NCBI RefSeq assembly: GCF_023736155.1
Contig: NZ_JAMLJJ010000001.1
Span: 310,001 to 374,000 of the forward strand
Length of the DNA stretch: 64,000 nucleotides
Direction of reading: 5' to 3'
Origin: Larsenimonas salina
GTDB taxonomy: Bacteria; Pseudomonadota; Gammaproteobacteria; Pseudomonadales; Halomonadaceae
In this document: piece by piece, positions 29,370-37,839 of the stretch
Layout of the letters: each line of letters starts with the position of its first letter
Position numbering within the stretch: the first letter of the stretch is position 1
Translations under genes and position numbers: made by a program
The notes under the pieces: model-generated
Databases searched by the model: none
Told to the model about the DNA's origin: nothing
The model's input: only the letters and a program-made list of their open reading frames with translations

Positions 29370-31649
29370 TCAGTGTGTCAGCGGCAAGGCCAGGTCTTCG
29401 AGTGGGCTGGGGCGGCCGAAATAATACCCCTGCAGCGCATGGCAACCGAGTTCGTTGAGAAGGATGGCCTGCGCCTCGGTTTCGACCCCCTCGGCGGTCA
29501 CCCTCAGGTCGAGTTCACGGGCAAGCAAAATGATGGTCGAGATGATCGGCTGACTGTCCTTGACGCTTCCAAGCTGTTTGACGAACGAACGGTCGATCTT
29601 GAGCGTATCGAACGGAAACAGGTTCAAGTAGGCCAGCGAGGAGTACCCGGTGCCGAAGTCATCGAGCGCAAGCGATACACCGAGTGCATGAAAGCGCTCG
29701 AGTAGAATCTTGGCCTCGGTGGCATTTTGCATGAGTGCGCTTTCCGTGACCTCAAGCGTTAGACGGCTTGGAGAGACGTTGGCTTCAAGCAAGGCTTCGG
29801 TGACATTCGAATAGAGCGCCGGGTCGACCAATTGATGAGCCGACAGGTTGATCGCAAGCCCCTGGGTCTCGGGAAGCGCTGCAAGTAGGGTGCAGGCCTG
29901 TTTGATCACGAAGTTGCCCAGCGGATGAATCAGGCCGGTCTCCTCGGCCAGCGGAATGAATATGTCGGGCCCGATCATTCCCCGGGAGGGGTGCTTCCAG
30001 CGCAGCAGGGCTTCGTAGTGATCAATGCTTTGCTTGCTGGCCTCGACGATCGGCTGCAGATAAAGCGAGAGCTGATCGGTGTCAAGGGCGGCCTTCAGAT
30101 CGTGAATGAGTGTCTGACGCTCGGAAATTCGCTCGCCGAGGGCCTGGTCGAAATTAACAAGCGTTTGCCCCCCGAGGCGCTTGGCCTCATACATCGCGAT
30201 GTCGGCGTTGAGGATCAGATGTTGAGGCGTCGTGTGTTCACCACGTGGCAAAAGGGCCAGGCCGATTGAAAACTGAGCCTTGATGGCATGCTGGTAGACG
30301 GAAAGCGGCGTAAGAAATTGCGTGAACAGCGTCTGGGAAAACGCCCTGGCCTCCTCCAGGTCGGTAACGTGGAGGATAATGGCAAATTCATCGCCGCCCA
30401 GGCGAACCGCGTGGCTTGTCCAGCCGCCGAGCGCGCTTTGAAGGCGCTCTGAGAAGCGCACCAGAAACTTGTCACCAAAGCTGTGACCGTAGTGGTCGTT
30501 GATCGGTTTGAAGTTGTCGATGTCGACAATCATCAGTGCAAGGCGTTTCGGCGGGGGGGCCTGGGCATCCTTTTGCGTTTGCACCTGAAGGTACTGCAAA
30601 AACCAGCTACGGTTCTTGAGGCCGGTCAGGCTGTCATGCTCGGCCAGATACGCCATGCCGAGACTTGCTCGCTGACGTGCGGTAACGTCGCTGCAGACGC
30701 CTCGGTACCCGATGAAGCGCCCCGAATCATCAAAGCTTGGCTTACCGGTAATTTCCCACCAGTGACTCGAGCCTTTCAAATCAAAGCGAACGACCACACG
30801 GCTGAAGGGCTTGCGTGCCCGAACGCACTCGGTAAGTTCCTGATAGCTTTCGTTGCAGGCAAACTCCCGCACCAGTTCGGTGACCGGGCGCGCCGCCAAC
30901 TCCTGCTCGTTCATCCGAGTCACTCGCATGAGGCGGGGCGAAATGTGGGTCAGGGTGAAACGGGCATCGGTTTCCCACAGCCAATCGCTTAAAGAGTGTT
31001 CCAGCTCATTGAGCAAGACCCCCATGAACTCGTTGCGATGGGCAAGTTCAGCCTCGCTGTGGCTCCGGGCTTGAAGGGTCTTGAAGAGCTTGTAACTGAT
31101 GACGGAGATCACCAGACAGTAACAGCAAACGATCAACAGAAAGTGCCATAGAAGCTTCTCGGGCATCATGCTGATGGCAATAGCGCAGCCGGTGCAGATC
31201 ACCGCAATCCAGGTGGCGAACACTTTTGGATAGGCGGCCCGGGTAAAGCTTCCTGCGCCGATGACGCCTGCAATGGCAAGGCTTATAAACACCTGAAGGT
31301 CCGGTGATGTGCCGGGAAACGTGACGACCGGTAGTGCTGCCCAGCACGCGGCCAGAAGCAGGCTATAGATGAAAAAGGCGCGCTCAAACAGTTTATGGTC
31401 CCAGTTCTGCCATCGGCGTTGAAGCAGCAACAGGGTGATTGAGAGCGTGCAGATTGCTGCCGCCCACAGCGGGAGTAAGCCGGTCTCGCCGTTGACTCCG
31501 GGAACGAACAGCATGATCAGCGCGCAAAATACCTGGGCTGCGGCTGAAAAGAGGGTCGAGCCTCGGGTGTAATCACGCTGCGCCGCGATCAGAAACCGCG
31601 CTTTGTAATCGGCGGGCGTCGGGGGAATTGAGTGGGCCAGAGTATCCAT
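29370..31649 (-). CDS. Membrane GGDEF-EAL protein with PAS domain
   Basis: 759-residue cyclic-di-GMP enzyme. Residues ~25-200 hold about six membrane helices. ~205-330 is a PAS domain (WETDARFTLTHISPRLMRV) with its C-terminal PAC motif. ~335-500 is GGDEF with intact RLGGDEFAII. ~510-755 is EAL with HYEALLRW, DDFGTGYSSL and VTAEGVET. Both the cyclase and phosphodiesterase signatures are intact, so it could do either. The N-terminal sensor is not a recognised MASE type. It is single, and its product probably affects biofilm or motility. Confidence 0.95.
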   Translation of the reverse strand: MDTLAHSIPPTPADYKARFLIAAQRDYTRGSTLFSAAAQVFCALIMLFVPGVNGETGLLPLWAAAICTLSITLLLLQRRWQNWDHKLFERAFFIYSLLLAACWAALPVVTFPGTSPDLQVFISLAIAGVIGAGSFTRAAYPKVFATWIAVICTGCAIAISMMPEKLLWHFLLIVCCYCLVISVISYKLFKTLQARSHSEAELAHRNEFMGVLLNELEHSLSDWLWETDARFTLTHISPRLMRVTRMNEQELAARPVTELVREFACNESYQELTECVRARKPFSRVVVRFDLKGSSHWWEITGKPSFDDSGRFIGYRGVCSDVTARQRASLGMAYLAEHDSLTGLKNRSWFLQYLQVQTQKDAQAPPPKRLALMIVDIDNFKPINDHYGHSFGDKFLVRFSERLQSALGGWTSHAVRLGGDEFAIILHVTDLEEARAFSQTLFTQFLTPLSVYQHAIKAQFSIGLALLPRGEHTTPQHLILNADIAMYEAKRLGGQTLVNFDQALGERISERQTLIHDLKAALDTDQLSLYLQPIVEASKQSIDHYEALLRWKHPSRGMIGPDIFIPLAEETGLIHPLGNFVIKQACTLLAALPETQGLAINLSAHQLVDPALYSNVTEALLEANVSPSRLTLEVTESALMQNATEAKILLERFHALGVSLALDDFGTGYSSLAYLNLFPFDTLKIDRSFVKQLGSVKDSQPIISTIILLARELDLRVTAEGVETEAQAILLNELGCHALQGYYFGRPSPLEDLALPLTH

Positions 31650-31993
31650 GTATAAGTCTGCGCGGCGCGGTCCTTGGATGGTATAGGTATCTTATCGTCG
31701 GTGTATGCAATAAATTGAAGCGATGGCCGATAACTCTTTTGTTCCAGACGCTTGATGTCGCAAGCGCACGTCTTGCATGCACCATGAGTGCCTGTAAGTC
31801 ACCATGGAATTTTCATTCCATGCAAAGAGCGTAGTGAACGACGCCAGATGAGGCGCAGGGCAGGCGAAACGCAGTACGCCCGCGTGTCGTTTTAAAGGGC
31901 GCACGGTGCACCTTCAAGCGCGCAAGATGCACCAGTGTGATGCGTTGGTCGCTCTAAATGCTTTAAATGAATCCGTTAGATGGGGAGAGGTTA
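31650..31993. other. 344-base intergenic region with an inverted repeat
   Basis: Divergent region between the GGDEF-EAL gene and a small lipoprotein gene. No supported ORF. It contains the inverted repeat CATGGAAT-TTTC-ATTCCATG at 31803-31822, a possible operator. Confidence 0.5.
31803..31822. repeat. Perfect 8-bp inverted repeat with 4-base loop
   Basis: CATGGAAT-TTTC-ATTCCATG, in the divergent region between 31649 and 31994. There is no T run, so it is not a terminator. It fits a dimeric regulator site, but none is identified. Confidence 0.5.
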
Positions 31994-32170
31994 ATGTCGC
32001 TACCGCGCTGTTTGTTTGTTGTGTTGGCTGCCTTGATGGTTTCGGCATGCAGCTATCACCCGGCCCGCATTTCGGCTGAACCGCCGGTCGTTATTGATGA
32101 TGGCCACGGTGGCCATCACGGGCAGGGAGGGTTCTGTCCGCCCGGCCAGGCCAAGAAAGGCAATTGCTGA
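31994..32170 (+). CDS. Small His/Gly-rich lipoprotein
   Basis: 58-residue protein. The signal sequence MSLPRCLFVVLAALMVSAC ends in lipobox VSAC, so it should be lipidated and exported. The mature part has a His/Gly patch (DDGHGGHHGQGG) and ends FCPPGQAKKGNC with two Cys. The GGAGAGG ribosome site fits the ATG at 31994. Small lipoproteins ending CPPGQAKKG-C are common in halophilic gammaproteobacteria and pseudomonads, but I know no function. The His patch could bind metal. A terminator follows directly. Confidence 0.8.
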   Translation: MSLPRCLFVVLAALMVSACSYHPARISAEPPVVIDDGHGGHHGQGGFCPPGQAKKGNC

Positions 32171-32173
32171 ACC

Positions 32174-32198
32174 GAACGCCCCTATGGGGCGTTTTTTT
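32174..32198 (+). terminator. Terminator of the small lipoprotein gene
   Basis: Stem AACGCCCC-TAT-GGGGCGTT followed by T7. Confidence 0.93.
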
Positions 32199-32272
32199 AT
32201 GTCTGTGCCAGACTTGTCTGTCCTATCGACGCCCGACCTGTCATATCGAAGAACCAACAAAGGACACACGCT

Positions 32273-33010
32273 ATGGATGGCGACGCCCCGGCAATCACCT
32301 GCTCAAACATCGAGTGTGCGTTCGAGCAGCAGGTTCTGTTCAAGAACTTGCATCTCAAGCTCCCGGTCCGACAGATTACCGCGCTGGTCGGTGCCAGCGG
32401 TTGCGGAAAATCCTCACTTTTAAACCTGATGAACGGCTTGCTGCAACCGGATGCCGGTCAGGTCCGAATCTTTGGTGAACCGCTTGACTACACGCGTCTG
32501 CCTGAGACGCGCCGTGGCATGGGCTACGCCGTACAGCAGATCGGACTCATGCCGCATATGACCGTTGAGCGTAACATCACCCTTTTGGCGCGCCTGGCCG
32601 GCTGGAGCGAGGCCGAGCGTACCGAGCGCCTTGAAACGCTGATGGCGTTGATGGCGCTCGACCCGGCGCTTGCCACGCGGTATCCGCATCAGATTTCCGG
32701 CGGGCAGGCTCAGCGGGTGGGGCTTTGCCGGGCCATGATGTTGAATCCGCCGATCCTCTTGCTGGATGAGGCGTTTTCAGCGGTCGACCCGATCACGCGG
32801 GTGGACGTGCACGCACGTTTTCAAACGCTTCAGCGTGACGAGCCGCGCACGGTCGTGATGGTGACCCATGACATGCGTGAGGCCATGAAGCTTGCCGATC
32901 ATCTGGTGGTGATGGGCCCCGGTGAGATTCTGCAAACGGGCGCCCCTGATGGCATCGCTGCGCGTCCGGCCGGCGATCAGGTCAAGCGGCTGATGGAGGT
33001 GGACGCATGA
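32273..33010 (+). CDS. Osmoprotectant-type ABC transporter ATP-binding protein
   Basis: 245-residue ATPase of the glycine-betaine/choline (OpuC, YehX) type. Walker A GASGCGKSS, Q-loop region YAVQQIGLMPHMTVERNI, signature ISGGQAQRVGLCR, and Walker B ILLLDEAFSAVDP are intact. There is no C-terminal CBS pair, unlike longer OpuCA proteins. It overlaps the next gene by four bases (ATGA) and pairs with it to form a complete importer. Confidence 0.9.
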   Translation: MDGDAPAITCSNIECAFEQQVLFKNLHLKLPVRQITALVGASGCGKSSLLNLMNGLLQPDAGQVRIFGEPLDYTRLPETRRGMGYAVQQIGLMPHMTVERNITLLARLAGWSEAERTERLETLMALMALDPALATRYPHQISGGQAQRVGLCRAMMLNPPILLLDEAFSAVDPITRVDVHARFQTLQRDEPRTVVMVTHDMREAMKLADHLVVMGPGEILQTGAPDGIAARPAGDQVKRLMEVDA

Positions 33011-34500
33011 TCCGACGTGGTCTTATCGCCGTGCTCATGCTCGTTCTGAGCCTTCCGGCCATGGCCTCCGAGTTGACGGTTGGTAGCAAGGCCGACAGGG
33101 AAGGCCACCTACTGGGTGAGCTGTTTGCGCAGACGCTCGAGCAGGCCGGGTTCGACGTCGAGCGTCGATTCGGACTTGGTCAAACAATCGTGACCTACCA
33201 GGCCCTTGCCGAAGGGCAGGTGGATGTGTACCCCGAATACACTGGAACGATCGCTCAGGCCATTTTTAAGACGCCAGAAGCCGATCTATCGGCGCTCAAG
33301 GACGAGGCGCGCAGTCGAGGGCTTCGCATTCTGCCGCCGCTTGGATTCAACAACACCTACGCGCTTGCCATCAAACGGGAAAAGGCCGCCGAACTGGGGC
33401 TTGAAACCCTGGGCGACATGACGGACGCGCCAGAGTTGAGACTTGGCCTTACGCATGAGTTCATTGAGCGAGACGATGGCTGGCGTGGCCTGAAGGCGTC
33501 CTATGAGCTTCCTCAAACGCCCTCCGGGCTCGAGCATGGCATCGCCTATCAGGCCATCAACAACGGCCGGATCGACATGACCGACGCCTACTCGACCGAC
33601 GGCGATCTGAAGCGCTTTGATCTGATCCTGCTTGAAGACGACAAGCACTATTTTCCAGCGTATCTGGCGGTGCCTTTCGTGCGAGAGGATTTACCGCCAA
33701 GGGCCATCGATGCGCTCTCAAGGCTCGAAGGCCGGTTAAGCGATGAGGCCATGCAGACGCTCAACGCCAAGGTCTCGAGTGACGGGGCAAGCTTCGCCCA
33801 GGTGGCGCACGAATTTCTGGCTGATCAGGGTCTGGTCGACCAGGGCAGTGGCCCGGAGCACATCTCCCGGTTCGAGCGCCTTGGTAGTGATCTGATTCGC
33901 CATCTTGAGCTGACCGTGACTGCGCTGGTGCTGGCGGCGCTGGTCGGGCTTCCGCTGTCGCTTGCGGTCTACCGAACGCCGCGCCTGGCCCGTGGCGTTC
34001 TCTATACCACGGGCCTTTTACAGACCATCCCCTCCATTGCGCTGTTGGCGCTGATGGTGCCGGTCTTCGGCATCGGGGTGGTACCGGCCATCATTGCGCT
34101 GTTTCTGTATTCACTGCTGCCAATCGTGCGCGCAGCGATCACCGCCCTGGTCACCGTTGATCCGCTGCTCAAGAAGGTGGCCCGCGGGATGGGGCTCACG
34201 CGCCGGCAGCAGCTTCGCTACGTCGTGCTCCCGCTGGCGGCGCCAAACCTTCTGACCGGACTCAAGACCGCCGCCGTCATCAATATCGGGACGGCAACGC
34301 TTGCCGCGTTCATTGGCGCCGGTGGGCTGGGGGATCCGATCGTGACGGGACTGTCACTCAACGACTACGAATTGGTGCTTTACGGGGCCATCCCGGCGGC
34401 GCTGCTTGCGATCGTGACCGAGCTTGTGTTCGAGCTGATCGAGCGTGTCGCGATTCCGGCGCACATGCGCGGACACACTGACCCCCGTACAGGCGCCTAG
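33007..34500 (+). CDS. Fused substrate-binding/permease protein of an osmoprotectant-type ABC importer
   Basis: 497-residue two-domain protein. A signal-anchor (MIRRGLIAVLMLVLSLPAMA) is followed at residues ~22-275 by an OpuAC-like substrate-binding domain (ELTVGSKADREGHLLGEL, VYPEYTGTIAQAIF). After a linker, residues ~295-490 form a six-helix binding-protein-dependent permease domain with the EAA-type loop KVARGMGLTRRQQLRYVVLPLA. Known family ligands are glycine betaine, choline, carnitine or related quaternary amines; which one applies here is not visible. The order is binding domain first, permease second. With the ATPase at 32273-33010 it makes a complete transporter. Confidence 0.88.
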   Translation: MIRRGLIAVLMLVLSLPAMASELTVGSKADREGHLLGELFAQTLEQAGFDVERRFGLGQTIVTYQALAEGQVDVYPEYTGTIAQAIFKTPEADLSALKDEARSRGLRILPPLGFNNTYALAIKREKAAELGLETLGDMTDAPELRLGLTHEFIERDDGWRGLKASYELPQTPSGLEHGIAYQAINNGRIDMTDAYSTDGDLKRFDLILLEDDKHYFPAYLAVPFVREDLPPRAIDALSRLEGRLSDEAMQTLNAKVSSDGASFAQVAHEFLADQGLVDQGSGPEHISRFERLGSDLIRHLELTVTALVLAALVGLPLSLAVYRTPRLARGVLYTTGLLQTIPSIALLALMVPVFGIGVVPAIIALFLYSLLPIVRAAITALVTVDPLLKKVARGMGLTRRQQLRYVVLPLAAPNLLTGLKTAAVINIGTATLAAFIGAGGLGDPIVTGLSLNDYELVLYGAIPAALLAIVTELVFELIERVAIPAHMRGHTDPRTGA

Positions 34501-34566
34501 CGGCATAGGCGCTACACTGGAAGGCTTCATGCTGGGTAATGAAAACAATCAAATAGGAGGAAGGCG

Positions 34567-34743
34567 ATGAACCCTTACACACTGGCAGTCGCGGCGCTCG
34601 TTCTTGCATTAACGGGCTGCGCAGGCGGGGGCGGCAGCGACTATACGGTCAAGCTCGACCCGCCCAAGGTGGACAATGAAGGCTCTCAAACTGCGGCTGC
34701 GCCGTGCGTGCCGGGGCCCGAGTCGCCGTCCTCGTGCAACTGA
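34567..34743 (+). CDS. Small lipoprotein, hypothetical
   Basis: 58-residue protein with signal sequence MNPYTLAVAALVLALTGC, lipobox LTGC, a Gly-rich AGGGGS linker and a polar, proline-rich mature part with two further Cys (PCVPGPESPSSCN). AGGAGG lies six bases upstream of the ATG, a very strong ribosome site. It starts 67 bases after the ABC importer gene and shares its terminator, so it may belong to that transcript. Not recognised beyond its lipoprotein form. Confidence 0.75.
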   Translation: MNPYTLAVAALVLALTGCAGGGGSDYTVKLDPPKVDNEGSQTAAAPCVPGPESPSSCN

Positions 34744-34781
34744 ATCAAGGGGTTTCGAGTCGAGGTATCTGAAAGTTGGGT

Positions 34782-34806
34782 AAACGCCGCGTCGCGGCGT
34801 TTTTCA
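34782..34806 (+). terminator. Terminator after the ABC importer/lipoprotein unit
   Basis: Stem AACGCCGC-GT-CGCGGCGTT followed by T5, overlapping the stop of the convergent gene. Confidence 0.85.
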
Positions 34807-35826
34807 GTTTAGCTCCTGAAAGTCATCCTTGGACGTCTTTCCCCGCAGAATGCGCTTGAGCAGGGGGCGGCCGGCCAGCATCAGGAAGATGGGGGCGCCT
34901 GCGATCAGATAGAAGTAGTACGTAATGCCCCGCCAGATCAGGATGGCGGCCGCAGTGGTGCTCTGGCCAAGAATCGGGGCGAGCAGGGCCGATGAACTCA
35001 GTTCGGTGCCGCCGGCACCGCCTGGCAGCAGCGTTAGCTGACCGGCCGCCATTGACAGCATCTGCACCAGAAATGTCCAGGTCCAGTCCAGATGCTTGCC
35101 AAGGCCGATCACCGTGAAATAGAGAATGCTGTAGCGTACCAGCCAGTGCGCGACACTCACTACAAAGGCGCTGACCAGTAGCATGCGCGGCATCTTGAGG
35201 GTTTCTCGAAGCGAATCCCGAAAGATCAGCAGGCGACGGTTCAAGCGCTGACGCCGCTCCGGTTTGATGCGAAAGCGCACCAGGCACTGGGCGACGAACC
35301 GGATGGCGCGGTCGTGGTAGCGCGCAATCAGAAAAAGAAGGCTAAGTCCGACCGTCAGCAAAAGAATCGGCACGCCCAGAAGCCAGCCTACCTGCAGATC
35401 CACTGCCTTGATCAGGATGTAGATCGACAGCGCGATCAAGGAAGACAGAAAGAACAGAAGGTCGATCAACTGATCGACGGCGAATACCGCCGTGGTCTGG
35501 GCCGGGCGCAGGCCGTGACGAGTCAAAAGTGAGATCAACGTCAGCGGGCCGCCAGTGCCGCCGGGGGTTGCGCAGATGGCGAACTCGCTTGCCATCACGA
35601 CGCCGAAGGCCCGCACGTGGCCAAAATCGGTCGCTCGCCCTTTCAAAAGGATTCGAAGCTTCAGTGCGTTCAGGTTCCAGCAGACGACGATCATGCCAAG
35701 CATGGTCAACAACAGCGTCAACGGAAAATCCTGCAATTGGGCGAAGAGCCCGCTTCCGCCAAGAAACAGGGGAACCAGCAATATGGCCAGAAGGCCTGCG
35801 CCTAGAAGCCAAAGCGTTCGTGTCAT
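34804..35826 (-). CDS. Flippase-like membrane protein (LPG synthase TM domain, UPF0104)
   Basis: 340-residue inner-membrane protein with about eight helices. TPGGTGGPLTLISLLTRHGL and LLPGGAGGTELSSSALLAPIL are the two conserved Gly-rich blocks of the UPF0104/AglD family, the membrane part of lysylphosphatidylglycerol synthase without its catalytic domain. Members are thought to flip lipid-linked molecules or assist glycosyltransferases. It lies last in a same-strand run with a DUF2334 deacetylase and a GT4 glycosyltransferase, which supports a glycolipid or envelope role. Confidence 0.88.
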   Translation of the reverse strand: MTRTLWLLGAGLLAILLVPLFLGGSGLFAQLQDFPLTLLLTMLGMIVVCWNLNALKLRILLKGRATDFGHVRAFGVVMASEFAICATPGGTGGPLTLISLLTRHGLRPAQTTAVFAVDQLIDLLFFLSSLIALSIYILIKAVDLQVGWLLGVPILLLTVGLSLLFLIARYHDRAIRFVAQCLVRFRIKPERRQRLNRRLLIFRDSLRETLKMPRMLLVSAFVVSVAHWLVRYSILYFTVIGLGKHLDWTWTFLVQMLSMAAGQLTLLPGGAGGTELSSSALLAPILGQSTTAAAILIWRGITYYFYLIAGAPIFLMLAGRPLLKRILRGKTSKDDFQELN

Positions 35827-35864
35827 AACCGCATCCGATGCAGATTAAATAGAAGGGGTGTGCA

Positions 35865-36644
35865 TCAGGCGCTGGCCCGATGGGGCTGGCCGGCGCAAAG
35901 CCATTGATGTTTGGTGCGCGGCGTCCGGCCCTCGTCCAGCATGTCTTCGATCGCCTTGATCCAGTAATCGAACGCGACCGAATAGCGCATATCCACCGGG
36001 TGCAGCCCGAGCCTTACGACCTGAGCCTCACGATGCTTGTGCTTGGCGCGTTCGTTGACCAGATACGACATCTTGCGACGCCAGGCACTGCGGGCGCTCC
36101 AGACCAGGGTCGGGGCCGAATGGGCCTCGAACTCGGGCAGGCTGTAGATGGTTTTCGGGTCGGTGGTGTAATCAAGCCCGCTGGTACGAAGCGCCGAGCG
36201 CGTGCCCTCGCTCATGAGCCAGGCCGGGGCGACGAAGCCCTTGAGCGGCCAGCCCTGGCGTTCAAACAGCGCCATGCCGGCGTGCAGGCGCTCGGTGGCC
36301 TCGCGCTCGGCCAGGCCGTAGAACTCGCCTTCGACGGTGTACAGCCGGCGCATGAAGTAGTCCTTCGGCGTGCGGGGTGCGGGGCCATCATCACAGTGGT
36401 AATAGCCGTGAAGCACCAGCTCATCGCCCTTGGCAAGGCGCGATTCCAGAAGCGACATGAACGCTGGATCATCGAAGGTTGACTTGCCGTGATGAAATTC
36501 AGGCACAACCAGCCAGGTCATCGGAACCGAGACCGACATGCGATCAACTGCCTCGACGAACGGGCGGTAGTCCTGCCAGGTTTGCGGGGCGATATCATGC
36601 AGGGCGACCAGCATGTCCCGGCCCGAATGAATAAGTTCAGCCAT
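35865..36644 (-). CDS. DUF2334 polysaccharide deacetylase family protein
   Basis: 259-residue soluble protein with an NodB-like TIM-barrel character. LVALHDIAPQTW supplies the metal-binding Asp, ELVLHGYYHCDD supplies the His pair (H-x3-H), and GFVAPAWLMS matches the third motif. DUF2334 proteins are deacetylase relatives with mostly unknown substrates. No signal peptide is seen, so it is probably cytoplasmic. It overlaps the 3' end of the upstream glycosyltransferase by eight bases, indicating an operon. Confidence 0.88.
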   Translation of the reverse strand: MAELIHSGRDMLVALHDIAPQTWQDYRPFVEAVDRMSVSVPMTWLVVPEFHHGKSTFDDPAFMSLLESRLAKGDELVLHGYYHCDDGPAPRTPKDYFMRRLYTVEGEFYGLAEREATERLHAGMALFERQGWPLKGFVAPAWLMSEGTRSALRTSGLDYTTDPKTIYSLPEFEAHSAPTLVWSARSAWRRKMSYLVNERAKHKHREAQVVRLGLHPVDMRYSVAFDYWIKAIEDMLDEGRTPRTKHQWLCAGQPHRASA

Positions 36645-37764
36645 GTTCGATTTCCAGTTCGGAGGCCGGGGCCCCCGTCAGCAGTTCCTGATAATGGCCG
36701 CGCAGCCGCTCGACGATGATGTCCCAGTCGTGGCGGCGCTCGACAAACTGGCGCGCGTGTCGAGAAAGCACGTCTTGATCGCTTTCAAACAGGGAGCGCA
36801 CCGCATCGGCCATTGCCGCGGGGTCGTCCGGGCGGCACAGGCGCCCACAGGTTTCCGGTACGTTTTCCGGCAACGCGCCTGCGCGTACGGCCACCACCGG
36901 CGTGCCGCAGGCCATGGCTTCCAATACGATCAATCCAAAGGTCTCCTGCGTGCCGGCGTGCAACAGGGCATCGCTTGAGGCCATATACCGGGCGACCTCA
37001 TCGGGCGTGCAGAAGTGGTCGGTACAGCTGACGTTCTCGGGCAGCTGCGTTGGAAGGTTGGAGCCGACCAACAGCAGGTGATAGCCATCGCCGAGTTGAC
37101 GGGCGGTCTCCAGAAGGATCGGCATGTTCTTTTCGGGTGAGCCTCGCCCGGCAAACATCAGAAGTCGCGTCTCGTCATCAAGGCCGAGCTCCCGTTTGAC
37201 GCGTGCGCTGTCGTCAAGTTCCGGACGAAATGTCGTGAGATCGACCCCGAGCGGCTGAACACTTACGTGGCGTACGCCTGCCTGTTCGAGCTTGTTTGCC
37301 ATCAGGGCACTCGGTGCGAGCACACGCTGATAATGCCCATAAAGCCGTTTGACGTAGCGCTGGGTCAGGCGCTCGACAGAGGCGCCGAACCGCTTGCCAA
37401 GGAGCACCGGTAAATCGGAGTGGTAAAAACCGACCACCGGCACATCAAGGCGCCGGGCGCTGTCACGCACAGCCCAGCCGGTGACGTACGGGTCGCCGGC
37501 TTCGATGATGTCCGGCCGATGCCGCTCTAGCGCCTGACACCAGTGGTGACGGCGCAGGGGAAAGCGATAGCCGGTACTGAAGGGCAGCGGCGGCGCCGGC
37601 ACGGTATAGAGATGGGTGTCGATCTCGCGGTGCTCGGTACCGGGAATGAATACGCTATGCCGCGTCTGCCCAGGCTTAGGCAGGCGACGGCGCTTGGCAT
37701 CGATATAGGTGCGAACGCCTCCACTTGAAGGCGCATAGAACATCGTAACATCGGCAATGTGCAC
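36637..37764 (-). CDS. GT4-family glycosyltransferase
   Basis: 375-residue GT-B glycosyltransferase. The N-terminal donor-site region is SSGGVRTYIDAK, and the C-terminal half has LLMFAGRGSPEKNMPILLE and the EX7E motif in GTQETFGLIVLEAMACGTPVV, typical of GT4 retaining enzymes using nucleotide sugars. Acceptor unknown; membrane-lipid sugar transfer (mannosyl- or glucuronosyl-type) is plausible by context. The start is GTG at 37764 with GGAGG ten bases upstream. First gene of the three-gene envelope cluster. Confidence 0.9.
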   Translation of the reverse strand: MHIADVTMFYAPSSGGVRTYIDAKRRRLPKPGQTRHSVFIPGTEHREIDTHLYTVPAPPLPFSTGYRFPLRRHHWCQALERHRPDIIEAGDPYVTGWAVRDSARRLDVPVVGFYHSDLPVLLGKRFGASVERLTQRYVKRLYGHYQRVLAPSALMANKLEQAGVRHVSVQPLGVDLTTFRPELDDSARVKRELGLDDETRLLMFAGRGSPEKNMPILLETARQLGDGYHLLLVGSNLPTQLPENVSCTDHFCTPDEVARYMASSDALLHAGTQETFGLIVLEAMACGTPVVAVRAGALPENVPETCGRLCRPDDPAAMADAVRSLFESDQDVLSRHARQFVERRHDWDIIVERLRGHYQELLTGAPASELEIEHG

Positions 37765-37812
37765 GGTGCCGATACCTCCGTCGGGCCCATCGCCGGGCCG
37801 AGTGTGAAACAG

Positions 37813-37838
37813 GCAAGGCCCGCGAACGCGGGCTTTGG
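37813..37838 (-). terminator. Weak terminator after rnb
   Basis: Minus strand stem CCCGCG-TT-CGCGGG directly after the rnb stop. The T run is poor, so termination may be partial. Confidence 0.4.
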
Positions 37839-37839
37839 C

